Positions 35,047 through 46,506 of a stretch of 64,000 bases of DNA are shown piece by piece (the first letter of the stretch is position 1; every line of letters starts with the position of its first letter). The notes beneath the pieces are model-generated. The model had not been told where the DNA came from and ran no database searches. It worked only from the letters and a program-made list of their open reading frames with translations. The position numbers and the translations under genes were made by a program. This DNA comes from Panagrolaimus kolymaensis (Eukaryota; Nematoda; Chromadorea; Rhabditida; Panagrolaimidae), in NCBI GenBank assembly GCA_028622995.1, contig JAJQJQ010000006.1:8060001-8124000 (forward strand), read 5' to 3'.

Positions 35047-35240
35047 TAATTAGAAGAAAAAAAAGTTTTCAGTTTAGACTCAATTTGAGGAAGAGTATTT
35101 TTCTATTCTTTGCTTGAGTTGGTCAAGCAAGCTTCTTAAAGTTAGTTTGTCTAGCGAAACAACTTATCATGTTTATAATTACTTAAATTTTGCCGAATAA
35201 AAATTTATTTATTTATATTATCGAAATAGTTTTTATTAAA

Positions 35241-37811
35241 ATGTCTGCTGAAATATCACCATCGTTGGAAGATTATATTCCAAAGGAAGATACCCAACAA
35301 GTAAATTTTATTTAAAACATTTTTGGGTGGTGCATAACCTTGGTTAGACTTGAACGTGATTCTCTCATGGATTACATACATCGATATCAATTTTTTGTAC
35401 CTAGGAGTGTATTTCTTGAGATTTTTTTGGTTAAATGGCGATACACAGGTTCTTTTTGTTTTTTATTTAATTAATGAAAATTTAGAGTGAATTTCTTAAA
35501 AAATATCCGGAATATGATGGAAGAGGACTTTTGATAGCTATTATTGATCATGGATTAGCGGATGTTTCTTTACCAGGAATGCAAAAAACTACCAATGGAC
35601 TTCCAAAGATTGTTGATTTCTTCGATTTTACTGGATTTGGCAGAATTGATACATCAACTGTCGAAGAAGCTGATGCTGATAATATTCTCATTGGATTAAG
35701 GGGACAAAAACTAAGGGTATGTATGTGAGGAGCTTAATGAAAGTTTGGGGGAAAAGGTAAAATGGCAAAAAGCAAGGATAAGATGTTGATGCCATTTTGG
35801 AAAGGCCTTTTTTATTCACATACACATAACATTGACGATAATTACAGATTCCGGCAAGCTGGAAAAATCCACCGGGTAAATGGCATATTGGAAGCATATT
35901 GTATCATGAGTTGCTTTCACGTACTACAATTCCAGAACAAACAGTAATTTTTTAAAATTTTTATTAAATATTTTAATTTAATTTTAAGGAAAAAAGTTTA
36001 CAAAATAAGAAACACCAAAATATAAAACAATATTCAAAAAAACTGTATCAAACCAGCACAAAATTGTTAATTGAGTTAACAACCCTTGATTGTATTGTTT
36101 GGTTTGATGGCAAAAAAAGGCGAGCTTGTGTTGATACAACCTTTTCCGGAAATCTTGAAAATGCAAAAGTTTTGACTAATTATCGAGATGAACATGAATA
36201 CTCTTTTTTTGATAATAAAATTGCTTATTGTATAAAAATCCATGAAAAAGGAAATGTACTTGAAATATGCATTACCAGTGATGAACATGCAACAGGGGTT
36301 ACCCATGGCGCAGCTGCTCATTTTCCTGAAGAGCCAAATAGGGATGGATGGCTTAGCTCCTGGTGCCCAGATTCTTTCAATAAATGTCTTTGAAGAAGAA
36401 GAATTAGAATTGAAAAAAACTGTAGTAAAAAAAGCTGTAATAATTAAATCACCATTTATCTTAAGTTTTAATACAATTTTTTTAGGTTTTAAAATGTATT
36501 GAAATGGGCGTAAATATTATTAATTTTTCCATATACTTAAATCCCGATATTTCTGAAATGTTAAAAGAAGTGATAGAAAAACATGGAATAATTATTACCA
36601 CATCTGCTGGAAATGAAGGCCCTAATTATTCATCAACAGGACATCATTTTTATGATTTTTATGATCAAATGATTGTTATTGGCGCAGTGCTTACTGCTGA
36701 AATGAAAAACAAATTATTCCCTCTTGAAGAAAAAACCGACGATCCTCCAGTTTTGTTTTGTTATTCTTCAAAGGGACCACTGAATAACGGGAAAAAGGGT
36801 ATTGATTTTACTGCATCTGGTATTGCTATCACTGCTCAACCTCAATGCTATTCAACTAAAAATTGCGTTTTTTATGGAACGAGCATTGCTTCACCTATTG
36901 CTGCAGGTGCGATTGCTTGTATTATTTCTGCTTTGAAAGCAAGTGGTCAAAATTATACTGTAGAAAAAATAAGAATTGCTTTAACCAACACTGCTTTTAT
37001 CCCTGATGGAGGAGATAAATTGGGATTTGGAAATGGAATTATTCAAATTGATGATGCTTTTGAATATTACAAAACGCATTTGAAAAACGTTCCTTCAAAT
37101 ATTTTTGCTCCACGAATATCATTAACGGAATCAAATGAAAAAGGAATACTTTATATTAAAAATAAAAGTAAATTTAAAGATTATTATTGTATAAAATTGG
37201 ACCAATTTTCACTCCATAATAATGATATTCCATGGATTTTAAAACTTACACCCGAATCCCACACATTTATTAAACATTCTGAAACAGTTACGAATAATAT
37301 ATTTTTTGTCAAAATTTATACAAGCTCTTTAAAAGAAGGAAGTTTTAATTATGCCGAAATTCATGGAATTGATTCTTCAAGCCCCTCCTTCGGTTCTCTA
37401 TTTATCCTTCCAATTACTGTAGTTATTCCAAAAAATGTAACCAAAAAAGAAAAATATTGTATACAAGAAGAATTATTTTTGAAAGGTATGGCACCATACA
37501 ACCTTTTTCTTCATCTCCCAATAAAATATCAACGATGTCTTATAAAACTTTTGGCTTTGGATGCGGTAAACGCTGAAATATATATTACATGTTGTGGCCC
37601 AGAAGGTTTATATGCTGAACATAAGAAGCTTCGTTTCACTGAAAAAATGTCAAAACCAGAATGTCAAATTTCTTTTATCCCCAGTTCAGGGCTATATCAA
37701 TTTTCCATTTATCGTAACGGATTTTCCAAACAAACTGTAAAATTTAAACTTGAAATTAGTTTTGATCACACATGGGCACAAGGTGTGTTTGGGGGTGTTT
37801 TGATTAGATAA
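35241..37811 (+). pseudogene. tpp-2: Truncated tripeptidyl peptidase II paralogue with a frameshift
   Basis: Exons 35241-35300, 35486-35716, 35848-35943, 35989-36436 and 36486-37811 cover the subtilisin-like catalytic half of TPP2, a giant cytosolic exopeptidase. The active-site Asp (I-I-D-H-G), His (D-E-H-A-T-G), oxyanion Asn (S-A-G-N-E-G-P) and Ser (G-T-S-I-A-S-P) are all present, though the usual H-G-T-H-V-A is altered. The conserved H-F-P-E-E-P ... G-A-Q-I-L-S-I block is split between two frames: GATG is tandemly duplicated at 36343-36350, so the first frame stops at 36391-36393. Beyond the serine the reading frame is open for another 360 codons and then ends, whereas TPP2 is about 1250 residues. 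It is either a young pseudogene or a short paralogue with a sequence error. Confidence 0.75.
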
Positions 37812-38047
37812 ATTTCTATCAGTATCATTTATAAATCAATAAAAATTAAAATAAACAACAACAATATTTATGAAAGACAAAAAAATAAGAAAAGCTTTCT
37901 TCAATAATGAAGATACTGTAATTCAAATGTTAAAAACATAATAACATTTATTCTTGACAAAGCTGAAGATTAAAAGAAATGCAAAATTTATCCATTTCAA
38001 TTCTAAAAAATCACTTCTATTTTACTCAATCTTCAATAAATCCCAAG

Positions 38048-39573
38048 TTAGTTTACTTCATTGGCGGCGGTGATACTTGTGAATTTAGGATTAATTTTTT
38101 CTGCTGCTGCTCCTCCATTGATTGCTACGACGGCTTTATTGATTTTTTCTTTAGGAATTTGTAATGGGCTATATTCAGCTTTAGCTGCAGCTTGTTTCTG
38201 TTGTTGCTGTTGCTTTTGATGTTGAAGAAGAGCTTTAACATCCTCTTCACTTACAGAATCAGCTAACATTTGATGAGCTCGTTCAATCCACTGATCAAGT
38301 TTACCTGAATTTTTTTCCAAATCAATATTAGTTTCATTATTATCATTATTTAAATTTTCTATTAATAATTGTCTAAATGGATTATAATCTTTTTTTGTAT
38401 CCATTTTATTCATCCGTTGCTGCTTTTTTACAACAACATTATTACTATGACTATCATTTGACGACGCCATCAGACCACCAACAACAACTTCAGGGGAATT
38501 GGAAAGGGTATTATCATATTGTAAAATATTAGCATTATTAGTGTCAATGTTTGGATTATTATTATCTTTTTTATCCACCATTTTTGAATTATTATTAGGA
38601 TCTTTCATAAATGAAGAGGTTAAAAGGCGTTGTGTTATAATATATGGATATGGTTCACCTGTTAATAAACTAAGGGGAGGTGGTGGAGGAAGAAGTAATG
38701 GTGATTGTTGTTGTTGCAAGGGTTGTGACGAAGAAGAAGCAGACGATGATGATGAAGTCAATGATGGCGATAGTAATGCTGTTTCAGCGGATTGTCGAAA
38801 TGCCGCAAATGAACGCTGTATACCTCGACGTAAATCATTCCATGTGGATTCAAGTTGAGTGGACATATGTCTTACATCTTCATGAACACCGGTTCGATCA
38901 AGAGAGGCTTTAAATTTTCTTACTACATCTTTTATGGCGGAAATGAGTTCTGCATTGGGCTAAAAAATTGGAGGGATTAATATTTATTCAAATAATAATT
39001 TCTCAAAATTATAAAGGTAAGTGGCGTTAAAAAAAGAGTGGTTAAAATTCTTTTTCACACAGCAAAAATAAGGTTAAAGCTAAACAGAAAAAATTAGTGT
39101 GGACTATTCCGAAACAAAAATTAAATATTAATTTTTTAGTGTTATGAGAATGAGTTAGCGTCTCTTAATTTTTTCTCCCAAAGCAACCAAAAAAATAAGC
39201 TAACACAGCTTGCTTTTTTTCGCTCAGCAATTTTTACTCTTCTTTTTGGTGGCGGTGAAGAAGGTTGTGGTTCAGGAATTATTTCATCTTCATAGCTTGC
39301 TTCTTTTGGTTGTCGTCTCTCTGCAATGATTTCCATTCTTTTTTGTTTTCTTTCCAAAGCTTTTTCAAGTTTTGATATTTTTTCTTCTAAACTCCATGAT
39401 TGTTGTTTATCTTTCACATTTTCTTCTGTTAATTGCCTCATTTCTTCAAATTCTATCGCCGAATTAGTTAATTGTGATTCAAGAAGTTGATAAATTCTTG
39501 ATGCAACAACTTGAAGAGGTAATGTTGCTCGTGTTGTTGTTATTATTGAAGAGCTCTGGAAGCCAAAATCCAT
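38048..39573 (-). CDS. Coiled-coil, Gln/Ser/Asn-rich protein of unknown function
   Basis: Two exons (39573-39205, 38959-38048) encode 426 residues. Residues 45-100 form a predicted coiled coil (L-E-E-K-I-S-K-L-E-K-A-L-E-R-K-Q-K-R), followed by a basic K-R-R-V-K-I patch that could be a nuclear signal. Exon 2 begins with an amphipathic helical block (about residues 124-175, V-V-R-K-F-K-A-S-L and W-N-D-L-R-R-G-I-Q-R-S-F-A-A-F). Ser-, Pro-, Asn- and Gln-rich low complexity follows, then a second short helix (W-I-E-R-A-H-Q-M-L-A-D). The donor at 39204 (GTTAGC) is supported only by frame. I do not recognise the family. Confidence 0.6.
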
Positions 39574-40328
39574 AATGATGTGAAGCTGATTTTTATTTTT
39601 TGGTTGTTAGAGTCATTGATGAGTTAGAAAGCAAGCTGTATATATATTTTTGTTGTTGGAAGCTTTGAAGAATGGGAGAAGCATGTTAGAGAGTAGTGAG
39701 TAAAAATATTAAATAAAATTAGAAAATTAATGATAACAAAAAATTATTATAAGCACAAGCAAGCGAGAATAAGCGATAAGCAATTCGTTGTTTTTGCAGC
39801 CAAAAATGCTAAAATTAAAGCAACTACGATTCATATTTTACTCACATCAGAATTTGAATTTTGTGGACGCGATGTACTACTATCTTTTCCCTGGAATTAT
39901 TTTTTGTTTACAATAATTGATTTTTTAAGAATCAAGACTATACAAAAAAGGAATCAAATTTCTTTTAAGTTTCGGCTTCCCTTTTTTCACGCGGCTGCTG
40001 CTTTTTGTGAAATAACAAAAGAAAGAAACTTTCGTTATTTAAATTTTTTGCAAGTAAGATTTGAGCTGCTTTTTCTCACTTTTTTTGGTTTTCGTAAACA
40101 AACAAAATTATGTAAGTAAGAAAATAAAAAGAAGAAAAAAGTGATTTTCAAGTGATTGATTGAGTAAATAGGTAAGTAAGTGACAAGAACAAAAGAAAAC
40201 TAAAAATTATAAAAAAATTAGGTAACAAAGTCATACAAAAAAACGGAGTAATTATTGTGCAATTTGTGAATTCAATAAAACATTCCATTATTTAAAGAAA
40301 TTAATAATTCTGAGTTGATTAAATTTAA
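39574..40328. other. Intergenic spacer
   Basis: AT-rich sequence between two minus-strand genes. The open stretch on the plus strand (39730-40119) has no coding-like composition. Nothing further is recognised. Confidence 0.5.
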
Positions 40329-42637
40329 TTAAACAAAAAGTTTTAGTTTTAACTCTTTAAAAATTTTTTGACTAACCCATATCAAAGAATAAGGAAAATT
40401 TATAGGCGGCGAGGAAGTTGATATTGATGGCGAAATTGAGGATGATGATAAGGTAGATGTGGAAAAAGAAAACCTTGATGGTACTGAGGTTGATGGACGA
40501 AGAGTAGCTTCAGTCCGCAAGGTTTGAGGTTCTTGGGTTGTGAAAGGAGTGATTTTAATTAATTTGAGAGGTTGTTGCGGAATTCTTTTAGTTACTTCTG
40601 GCCTTTTTACTCGGTGTTTTGTTGCTTCCGTCACTGATGTCGTCGCTGTTGTCGTTGTGAATGGTGGTAGCGAAGTACTGGTTGGTGGTTTTGTTGTTGA
40701 TGAAATTTTTGGTGCTAAAGTTGTTGCTTTTGGAGTCACTATTTTCTTTGTTTTTTTTGGTGCTGTTGTTGTGGTTGATTTTGGAGCCATAGTTGTAGTT
40801 GTCGATGGCTTGGATGGTGTTGTTGTTGATGTCGTTATTTTCAGTGTAGTTGTTGAAACAATTGTCGGGGCAGCTGTCGTAATTTTCATGATTTTCTTAT
40901 TACTTTGTTTATGCCTTGGTCGAAAAGTATATGGCTTAACACTCGCCAATCTTACACCTTCAACCGTAGCAAAGGTCTTTAAATTTTCAGGCATTGGAGT
41001 AACTTTTTTCTTCGTTTGTTTCACAATTTTTCTTTTTTCTTCCTTCGTCGTCAATGGCAGAGGTTTCAACGTTCTTGGACATGGCTTTCTCGCGCATTTC
41101 CATGTTTCAATAAAAGGTTTTCGAGGCTTTAAAGTTCTCATAACGCTAGCAGCATTCGGTGGAGTTGGAGAAGTTGAAGCAAATCGAGGTTGAAGGGTTT
41201 GTTGACCTTTTCCTGATCCCATCCCTGAGTTCCCTCGTTTTCTTCCCAAAAGCGGAAAGTATCGATCAATTACACTGATTTGATACGTCTGTGATTTTTT
41301 GTTTTTAAATGTAAAAGAGACACACAAGAATTTTTAAGAAGACGAAGTCTTTATCTCGAAGTTGCAAAAAAAAAAATGAATAACAAGAAAATCAAAAATA
41401 AAAACAATTTACAATCAAAAAACAATTTTAAATTTCTTTTTGCAACTTCGAGAGTTAGACAGAAACAAACAACAAAAACTTAACAAAAAACAAATAATAC
41501 TGTCACCATGGGAGAAAGGGAATGAGCAAGAGAGAAAGACATAAACAATGCATAATTGACTAAACCTTATTTTTAGCTAAATCTAAATATTTTAATGACC
41601 CCCACCAAATCCAATCTTTCCATTCATATAACTTTTTTACAACTCCAACAAATGAAGAAATTTGATCGTCCATTAATTTATCCATTTGAACGGGTGTTAG
41701 TTTGGGTGAGCGAGTTACCACAGTTTTTCGTAGCATAGAGCTTAGAGATCGTAGATCGGCTGCTCTTTCACGAATTCCAACATATTCGGATTCATTAGGG
41801 TCGTAATCGGATGAAGTTATGGACATCATGGGATAATGAGTTGTGGTAGTTGGGATTATGACTGGGTTAGCATGGAATCGATGTATAATGTTATTAGATG
41901 GCGATGGAGTCATGGATGGTGGAGGAGGAATGGTTGATAAATGAGGAAATCGTCGAAGCAAAGCTTCACGACCAGATATAATTGGATTTTGGTGGTGGTG
42001 TTGTTGCGAAAAGGAAGACATGGAAGGTGACAAATATTTTCCTCCCGAAGAAGGCAAAGAAGGAGGTGGTGGTTGCGAAGGTGGTAAAATTCCAGATGAT
42101 ATTAAAGGCCCTCTAAATGGTAAATCCCCCGAAAAACCAGAAGGAGATGAAGGTGAAGAAACAATTTGATGATGGTTTACATTCTCAGATTGTACAGTAT
42201 GAGAAGATATAAATGATTTAGGTAATGAAATAGGATGAAAACTCACATCTTGTGGTGATTGACCATAATATCCAGCTACAGCGGCAGATTTACGCCCACC
42301 ACTTGGAACCATATTATTTGTTACAGCTGTTTCGGGATAATAATCAGGACTGCGTGAATAGGGTCGTGGATATCCAGCATATGGAATAGCTCCAGCTGCG
42401 GCTGATGCAGCCACAGCTCGATCATATGCAGATGGGGGATATGCGGCCACAGCGGGTTGAGGCATTTGATACCATGCACCATAATTTGAGGCTTCTAAAA
42501 CTAACATTTTTAAAATTATTAAAATAAATATTTGTTAAAATCCAACCTTCTCTTGCAATAGGTCCTCGATGATTCTCCCATCCAGTAACTATAGAAATGA
42601 TGGCAGCAAAACTACTAATGACCAATAGAAAAGCCAT
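40329..42637 (-). CDS. Secreted Pro/Thr/Ser-rich protein, mucin-like C-terminal half
   Basis: Three exons (42637-42547, 42494-41566, 41288-40329) join in frame to 659 residues. The protein starts with a signal peptide (M-A-F-L-L-V-I-S-S-F-A-A-I-I), then an Ala/Tyr/Pro-rich part, a Ser/Pro-rich linker and a compact helical block at about residues 255-340 (I-R-E-R-A-A-D-L-R-S-L ... W-I-W-W-G-S-L-K-Y-L). Exon 3 adds a basic, dibasic-containing start (L-L-G-R-K-R-G) and a long Thr-rich mucin-like stretch with T-T-T-x repeats, ideal for O-glycans. A TTTTTAG acceptor precedes the ATG by 4 nt. The donor GTTTAG at 41565 is non-ideal; if unused, the protein ends at 41560 and exon 3 would be a separate gene. 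Likely extracellular matrix or cuticle, by composition only. Confidence 0.6.
41354..41453. repeat. Perfect 17 bp inverted repeat inside an intron
   Basis: TCTCGAAGTTGCAAAAA at 41354-41370 is the exact complement of 41437-41453, with a 66 bp A-rich loop. It lies in the intron between exons 2 and 3 of the secreted Pro/Thr-rich gene and would bring the splice sites closer when transcribed. Confidence 0.7.
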
Positions 42638-42641
42638 GGTC

Positions 42642-42650
42642 CTAAAAATT
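42642..42650 (-). promoter_or_regulatory. Probable spliced-leader acceptor of the Pro/Thr-rich gene
   Basis: AATTTTTAG on the minus strand is followed by GACC and the ATG at 42637. The short 4 nt leader and lack of an upstream exon fit trans-splicing and support this start over an in-frame ATG further upstream. Confidence 0.45.
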
Positions 42651-44394
42651 TGATTAAAACAATTATGAAAGAAAGTGAAATTTATTTTGATCATTGTACG
42701 TACATACATTTTTAAAAGTTAATTTAACGCTTTAAAAACCCGCTAGCGAAAAAAGAATTAGACAACTGATGATGAAACGGGGTTTAAACAAACAATGTTT
42801 TGCTCTTTGAGTCTTCTTTTTTTTGGTTTTCGATTAATTAAGAGGAATTAGCGGGGATGAAAAAAATGAGGAAAGGATTTTTTAAAGAATGTCTAAGAAA
42901 GGTGTTTTTTAACGTAAGCTTTTTGAAAAGAAGTGATCGATTTAAAATAAGTTGGATGTTGGAAGTAATATTCCTGATAAATAAATTTTTTTATTATTAC
43001 TTATAACAAAAATAAAATAAAATTGAAACATCCAGCTTGCTAGCTTACAGTTTAATCGAAATGAATAAAAATCAAAATTAAACTCGATTAAAAAATACTC
43101 TACTTTTTTTTCTTATATATTTCGTGAAAAAAATTATACTTTCAACAAGGCTTGAAAGCAGCAGCCAGCCACTGCAGCAATCTCTTTTATGAAAACCATT
43201 TGACTCCAAGAAAAACGGTTTTTCACGTTCGTTTTTAAATGAGATTTTTTTATCCCATTCATTTTTTTTCTTACCATTTTTGTATTGCTTCTTTTTATTG
43301 TCAAAATATAAAAAAAAAAAATAGTATGACTCCGCCTAAAAAAAGAAAAGGCTAAAGGGCTTCTATGAGATCTTGAAGAAAGAAGAGTAGTAGTCTAAAA
43401 AAGAAAGAAGATGATTTTGTCAACAAAGGACGTGACAAGGTGCGAAAAGATAGAAAAAAAAGAAGGAGTCAAATCAACGAGGGTCCATCATCATATTCTC
43501 TCCTTGGATGTGAAAGAGAATAGTCACGATTGCGCAAAAGCAAAGCAAAAAAAAAGAATCATAAAAAAAATTTTTTTCTATCGTCGCCAATGCTTACGCT
43601 TGAACAATGAAAAATGCAAGAAGCAAAAAAACTTCTCGCTTGCTTTGAGATTTCGACGACGACGAAGATCCTAAAAAAAGAGTTCTTTTTTTTTGAACAA
43701 TTTTTTTGACGTTTAATCTAATTTTTTTTGTTTTTGAACTCGCAAAAAATTAGCGATGATCAAACTAACTGTCTCTTTTTTGGATTCCTTTGTCTTTCTT
43801 TGGCTGTGTGAAGAAGAAGAAGCAATAGCAAGTCTTCGTTATTTTTATTTATTTTGCAAACAAACATAATTGTCGTCGTCCGTTAATTATTTTTTTCTTT
43901 TCTTTTGTTCTTGAACTATTTAACGTTGCTTGAAGTGACAGTTTTTTGAAATAAAAAAAAACCAAAATTAATTTGGATAAAAAAATGACAATGAAAAATT
44001 TTGATTTTTGGAGTTTTTTTATGTAATGAAATCTATTTTTAGAATTCTTTTACGTTTCTCGCTTCAAACTTACTGTAATCACATTTTTGTACGTACCAAG
44101 GAAAGATCAACGCCATTTCGCAACAACAAAAAAATTCTTTTTTAAGGAAAACATTTCCTTTTCATTTTTTATTCGATTAAAAAGATAATCCCGGAGTCTC
44201 CGAATTCGTTGCTTTTGGGTTTTTAAAATCTTCCGTTTTTTTCTATTCTTTGTATTAAAAAATTCTAATCACAATTTTTTTCCATAAATCATTTACGTGT
44301 AATTTAAAACATAGTTTAAAACATCAAAAATGGTTTCTTTATTTATACATAATTTAAAAAATTGAAAATAATCAAACTGCGAAGAAAAAAATGT
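42651..44394. other. Long T/A-rich intergenic spacer
   Basis: About 1.7 kb of low-complexity A- and T-runs with GAA/AAG-rich patches near 43370-43680. No exon, RNA gene or terminal repeats recognised. Confidence 0.5.
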
Positions 44395-44806
44395 TTATTT
44401 AAGGCAATAAGGTGCACATTTTTTCATGCCTTCACACCAACGGCAAGTTGTATCAATGGGTTGCCAAAGTTTGCATTCAAATTCAGAAAATGAACCTAAA
44501 TATTTAAATTTATAAGTTAATTTATGGGCAATGAAAAAATTCATAACCACAAAATGAATGAATGCTTAAAAACAATTTCAAAATCAAGAAAAAAAGTTAA
44601 TGAAACTTCAATATTAATAATTCGAAACAAATTTTTACCATAACCTTTCTTCACGCCAAAAATTTTTTTCTTTCTTAATGGAACTCAATTAACTTACCAC
44701 AATATTCAAAGCTTGCAGGTCTTAAAGGAATTAATGGATGAGATGTTGTCATAGAAAATATAGCGAATAAGGCAACAAATAACAAAACAGCTGTTAAGCT
44801 TTTCAT
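44395..44806 (-). CDS. Small secreted Cys-rich protein, 69 residues
   Basis: Two exons (44806-44698, 44495-44395) encode 69 residues. A strong signal peptide (M-K-S-L-T-A-V-L-L-F-V-A-L-F-A-I-F) is followed by a short Pro-rich stretch and a 34-residue domain with six cysteines arranged C-x8-C-x8-C-x2-C-x5-C-x3-C, enough for three disulfides. Leu-Lys ends the chain. Size and layout resemble secreted defence or signalling peptides, but I recognise no named family, so no activity is assigned. The intron splits the codon after the first cysteine. Confidence 0.7.
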
Positions 44807-45714
44807 TGTTATTTCTTTATATCACTAAAATTTATTTTTATTTGAAGAAACAAGAAATTTAAAAATATAAAATATTAGAATTCAAATAAATTTTCTTTCT
44901 TAAATCCGTTTTTAAACCAAGAAAAAGAAATTGAAAGCAAACAAAAATTAGAGAAAGAATTTTGATAGCGACTAAAATTGATAAACGAAATCAAAATGAA
45001 TGAATGAGAAAGGAAAATTATTCCTGACCCGTTCTTACTAAATTTGTCGTGGAGATGAAAACAATTGTTAATCAGAGTTCCCGAAGAAACTTAATCCAAT
45101 TAATTAAATTTCGTCCGTAAAATTGCTAAAGGCGTTTTTCGGGATAAAAAAAAAGTTAAGTCTGCTGGAAACGTTTGACCTTAAATCGTTTGCAAAATAA
45201 AAAATTTTTAAAAGATTTATATAAAAAAATTAAATAAGCATACGAGCAAATCTGTGCCACCGCTGAGTCCATAGTTCAGAGGGCTCCATCGCGCAACTTG
45301 ACCATCAAAAGTGAAAGTATCAGAACAAAAATGTAAGGCAAGAGTGACCCTTTCATTTCCATATTTTTCTATGAATAAAAAGTAAACACACACGTTTGAT
45401 ATCTTTTTCTTCTTGAAAATGTAAATAGGCTAAAAACAAATCAAGAAACTTATAGCTCTTTTTTATCACTCTTATCTCATTTCATGTTTGGCTGCTTTAA
45501 AATTTCAAGGTGTTTAAAAATTTTCATTAAAAAAACATTTTTTTTCCATTTTTGCTAACCAAAAAATTCAAGTTAGCAACAAAAACTTTTTAAAATGCTC
45601 TTTCTTGTCAGCAGCATTCATTTATCACTAAAATAAATGGCAACCAAATGTCATTTCCTCACTCATTTAAAAGATGTTCAAAGGCTTTTTCAAAGCTTTA
45701 ATTTAAAGGAAAAA
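44807..45714. other. Spacer containing one orphan coding-like exon
   Basis: The region between the Cys-rich peptide gene (-) and the Cys-repeat secreted gene (+). Apart from the minus-strand exon at 45244-45368 listed separately, it is AT-rich without recognised features. Confidence 0.5.
45244..45368 (-). pseudogene. Orphan coding-like exon of an unmodelled or dead gene
   Basis: A minus-strand stretch bounded by an acceptor (TTATTCATAG before 45368) and a donor (GTATGC after 45244) is open for 41 codons plus a split codon. Its text (G-N-E-R-V-T-L-A-L-H-F-C-S-D-T-F ... R-W-S-P-L-N-Y-G) is clearly protein-like and the least AT-rich part of the spacer. A possible preceding exon at about 45449-45414 and a short terminal exon near 45182-45159 keep frame, but no start codon is found. 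Family unknown. Confidence 0.35.
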
Positions 45715-46506
45715 ATGTTTGTGTTTTTAATTTTTCTTTCTCAAATATATTTTAGTTTTAGTCAATGTAAAATTGGATCATTTACATTTGAAAATAATGA
45801 AAATTGGATGCAAAATAAATATTTTAATGTTTCATGTCAAAATGGAAGAGTTCGAGTAACTATTTTTTTGCCATTCAAATAAAATTTATAGTTAGTTATT
45901 TTTAGGTTTTAAATTGTGTAACCGATCGTGGAACATTTCTCCCTGTTGGAACTCTGCCATTTATTGAAGAAGGAATTAAATATACTTGTGATCCAGTGGA
46001 TGATCCATCAGATCCTGATTATCCCGAAGGACCTTTTGAAGGTTCAGGTGAAACAGAAATAGTTGGAGATTGTGAAAAAGGAAATCTTGAATATGAATTT
46101 GAAGGGTTTCTTGTTTCTTGCGTTACAAATAAAATTCTTGGTTGCGTGAATCCCAAAGGCCAGTTAATTCGAAGCGGATATTTTGTTGTTAAAAATAAAT
46201 TACTTAAATTTTGTCGAGTTTATGCTAATGGAAAAAGAGCTCGAGTTGAAAATAAAGGTTTATCTTTGCTTCGATCGTAATCATTAGAATGAATTTTTAG
46301 GCTGCTTTAATGGTTCGTTGATTGATTCCCCCGCGGATGAAATTTATCATGTTCCAAAATATACCATTTGGAATGAAAGCCGCCTTCAACTTCGATGCGG
46401 CGATGATGGAATTCATATTTATAAATGCCCATTGAATGATGGAAAAACCATTCATACTGGAACAGCATGGTTTGATGAAAATAATGTTTTAAATGTGTGT
46501 CGTTAA
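45715..46506 (+). CDS. Secreted Cys-repeat protein, MIG-18-like fibronectin-I type
   Basis: Three exons (45715-45855, 45906-46257, 46301-46506) encode 232 residues. A signal peptide (M-F-V-F-L-I-F-L-S-Q-I-Y-F-S-F-S-Q) precedes three repeats of a C-x-G ... F-x-V-S-C ... V-x-x-C-V ... G ... C-R pattern, one per exon roughly. This resembles the fibronectin type I-like repeats of nematode MIG-18-type extracellular matrix proteins; the match is from pattern memory. An acidic E-G-S-G-E-T between repeats 1 and 2 is a possible glycosaminoglycan site. Two N-glycosylation sequons occur (N-V-S, N-G-S). Translation could start at 45637, but that would bury the signal peptide. Confidence 0.65.

Noticed and set aside
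40540..41193. A 217-codon plus-strand open frame rich in Val
   Set aside because: It is the exact antisense of the Thr-rich exon; GTT/GTG runs are mirror images of ACA/AAC Thr codons.
43411..43674. An 87-codon Lys/Arg-rich open frame in the long spacer
   Set aside because: Low-complexity GAA/AAA tracts produce it; no start context, splice signals or domain.
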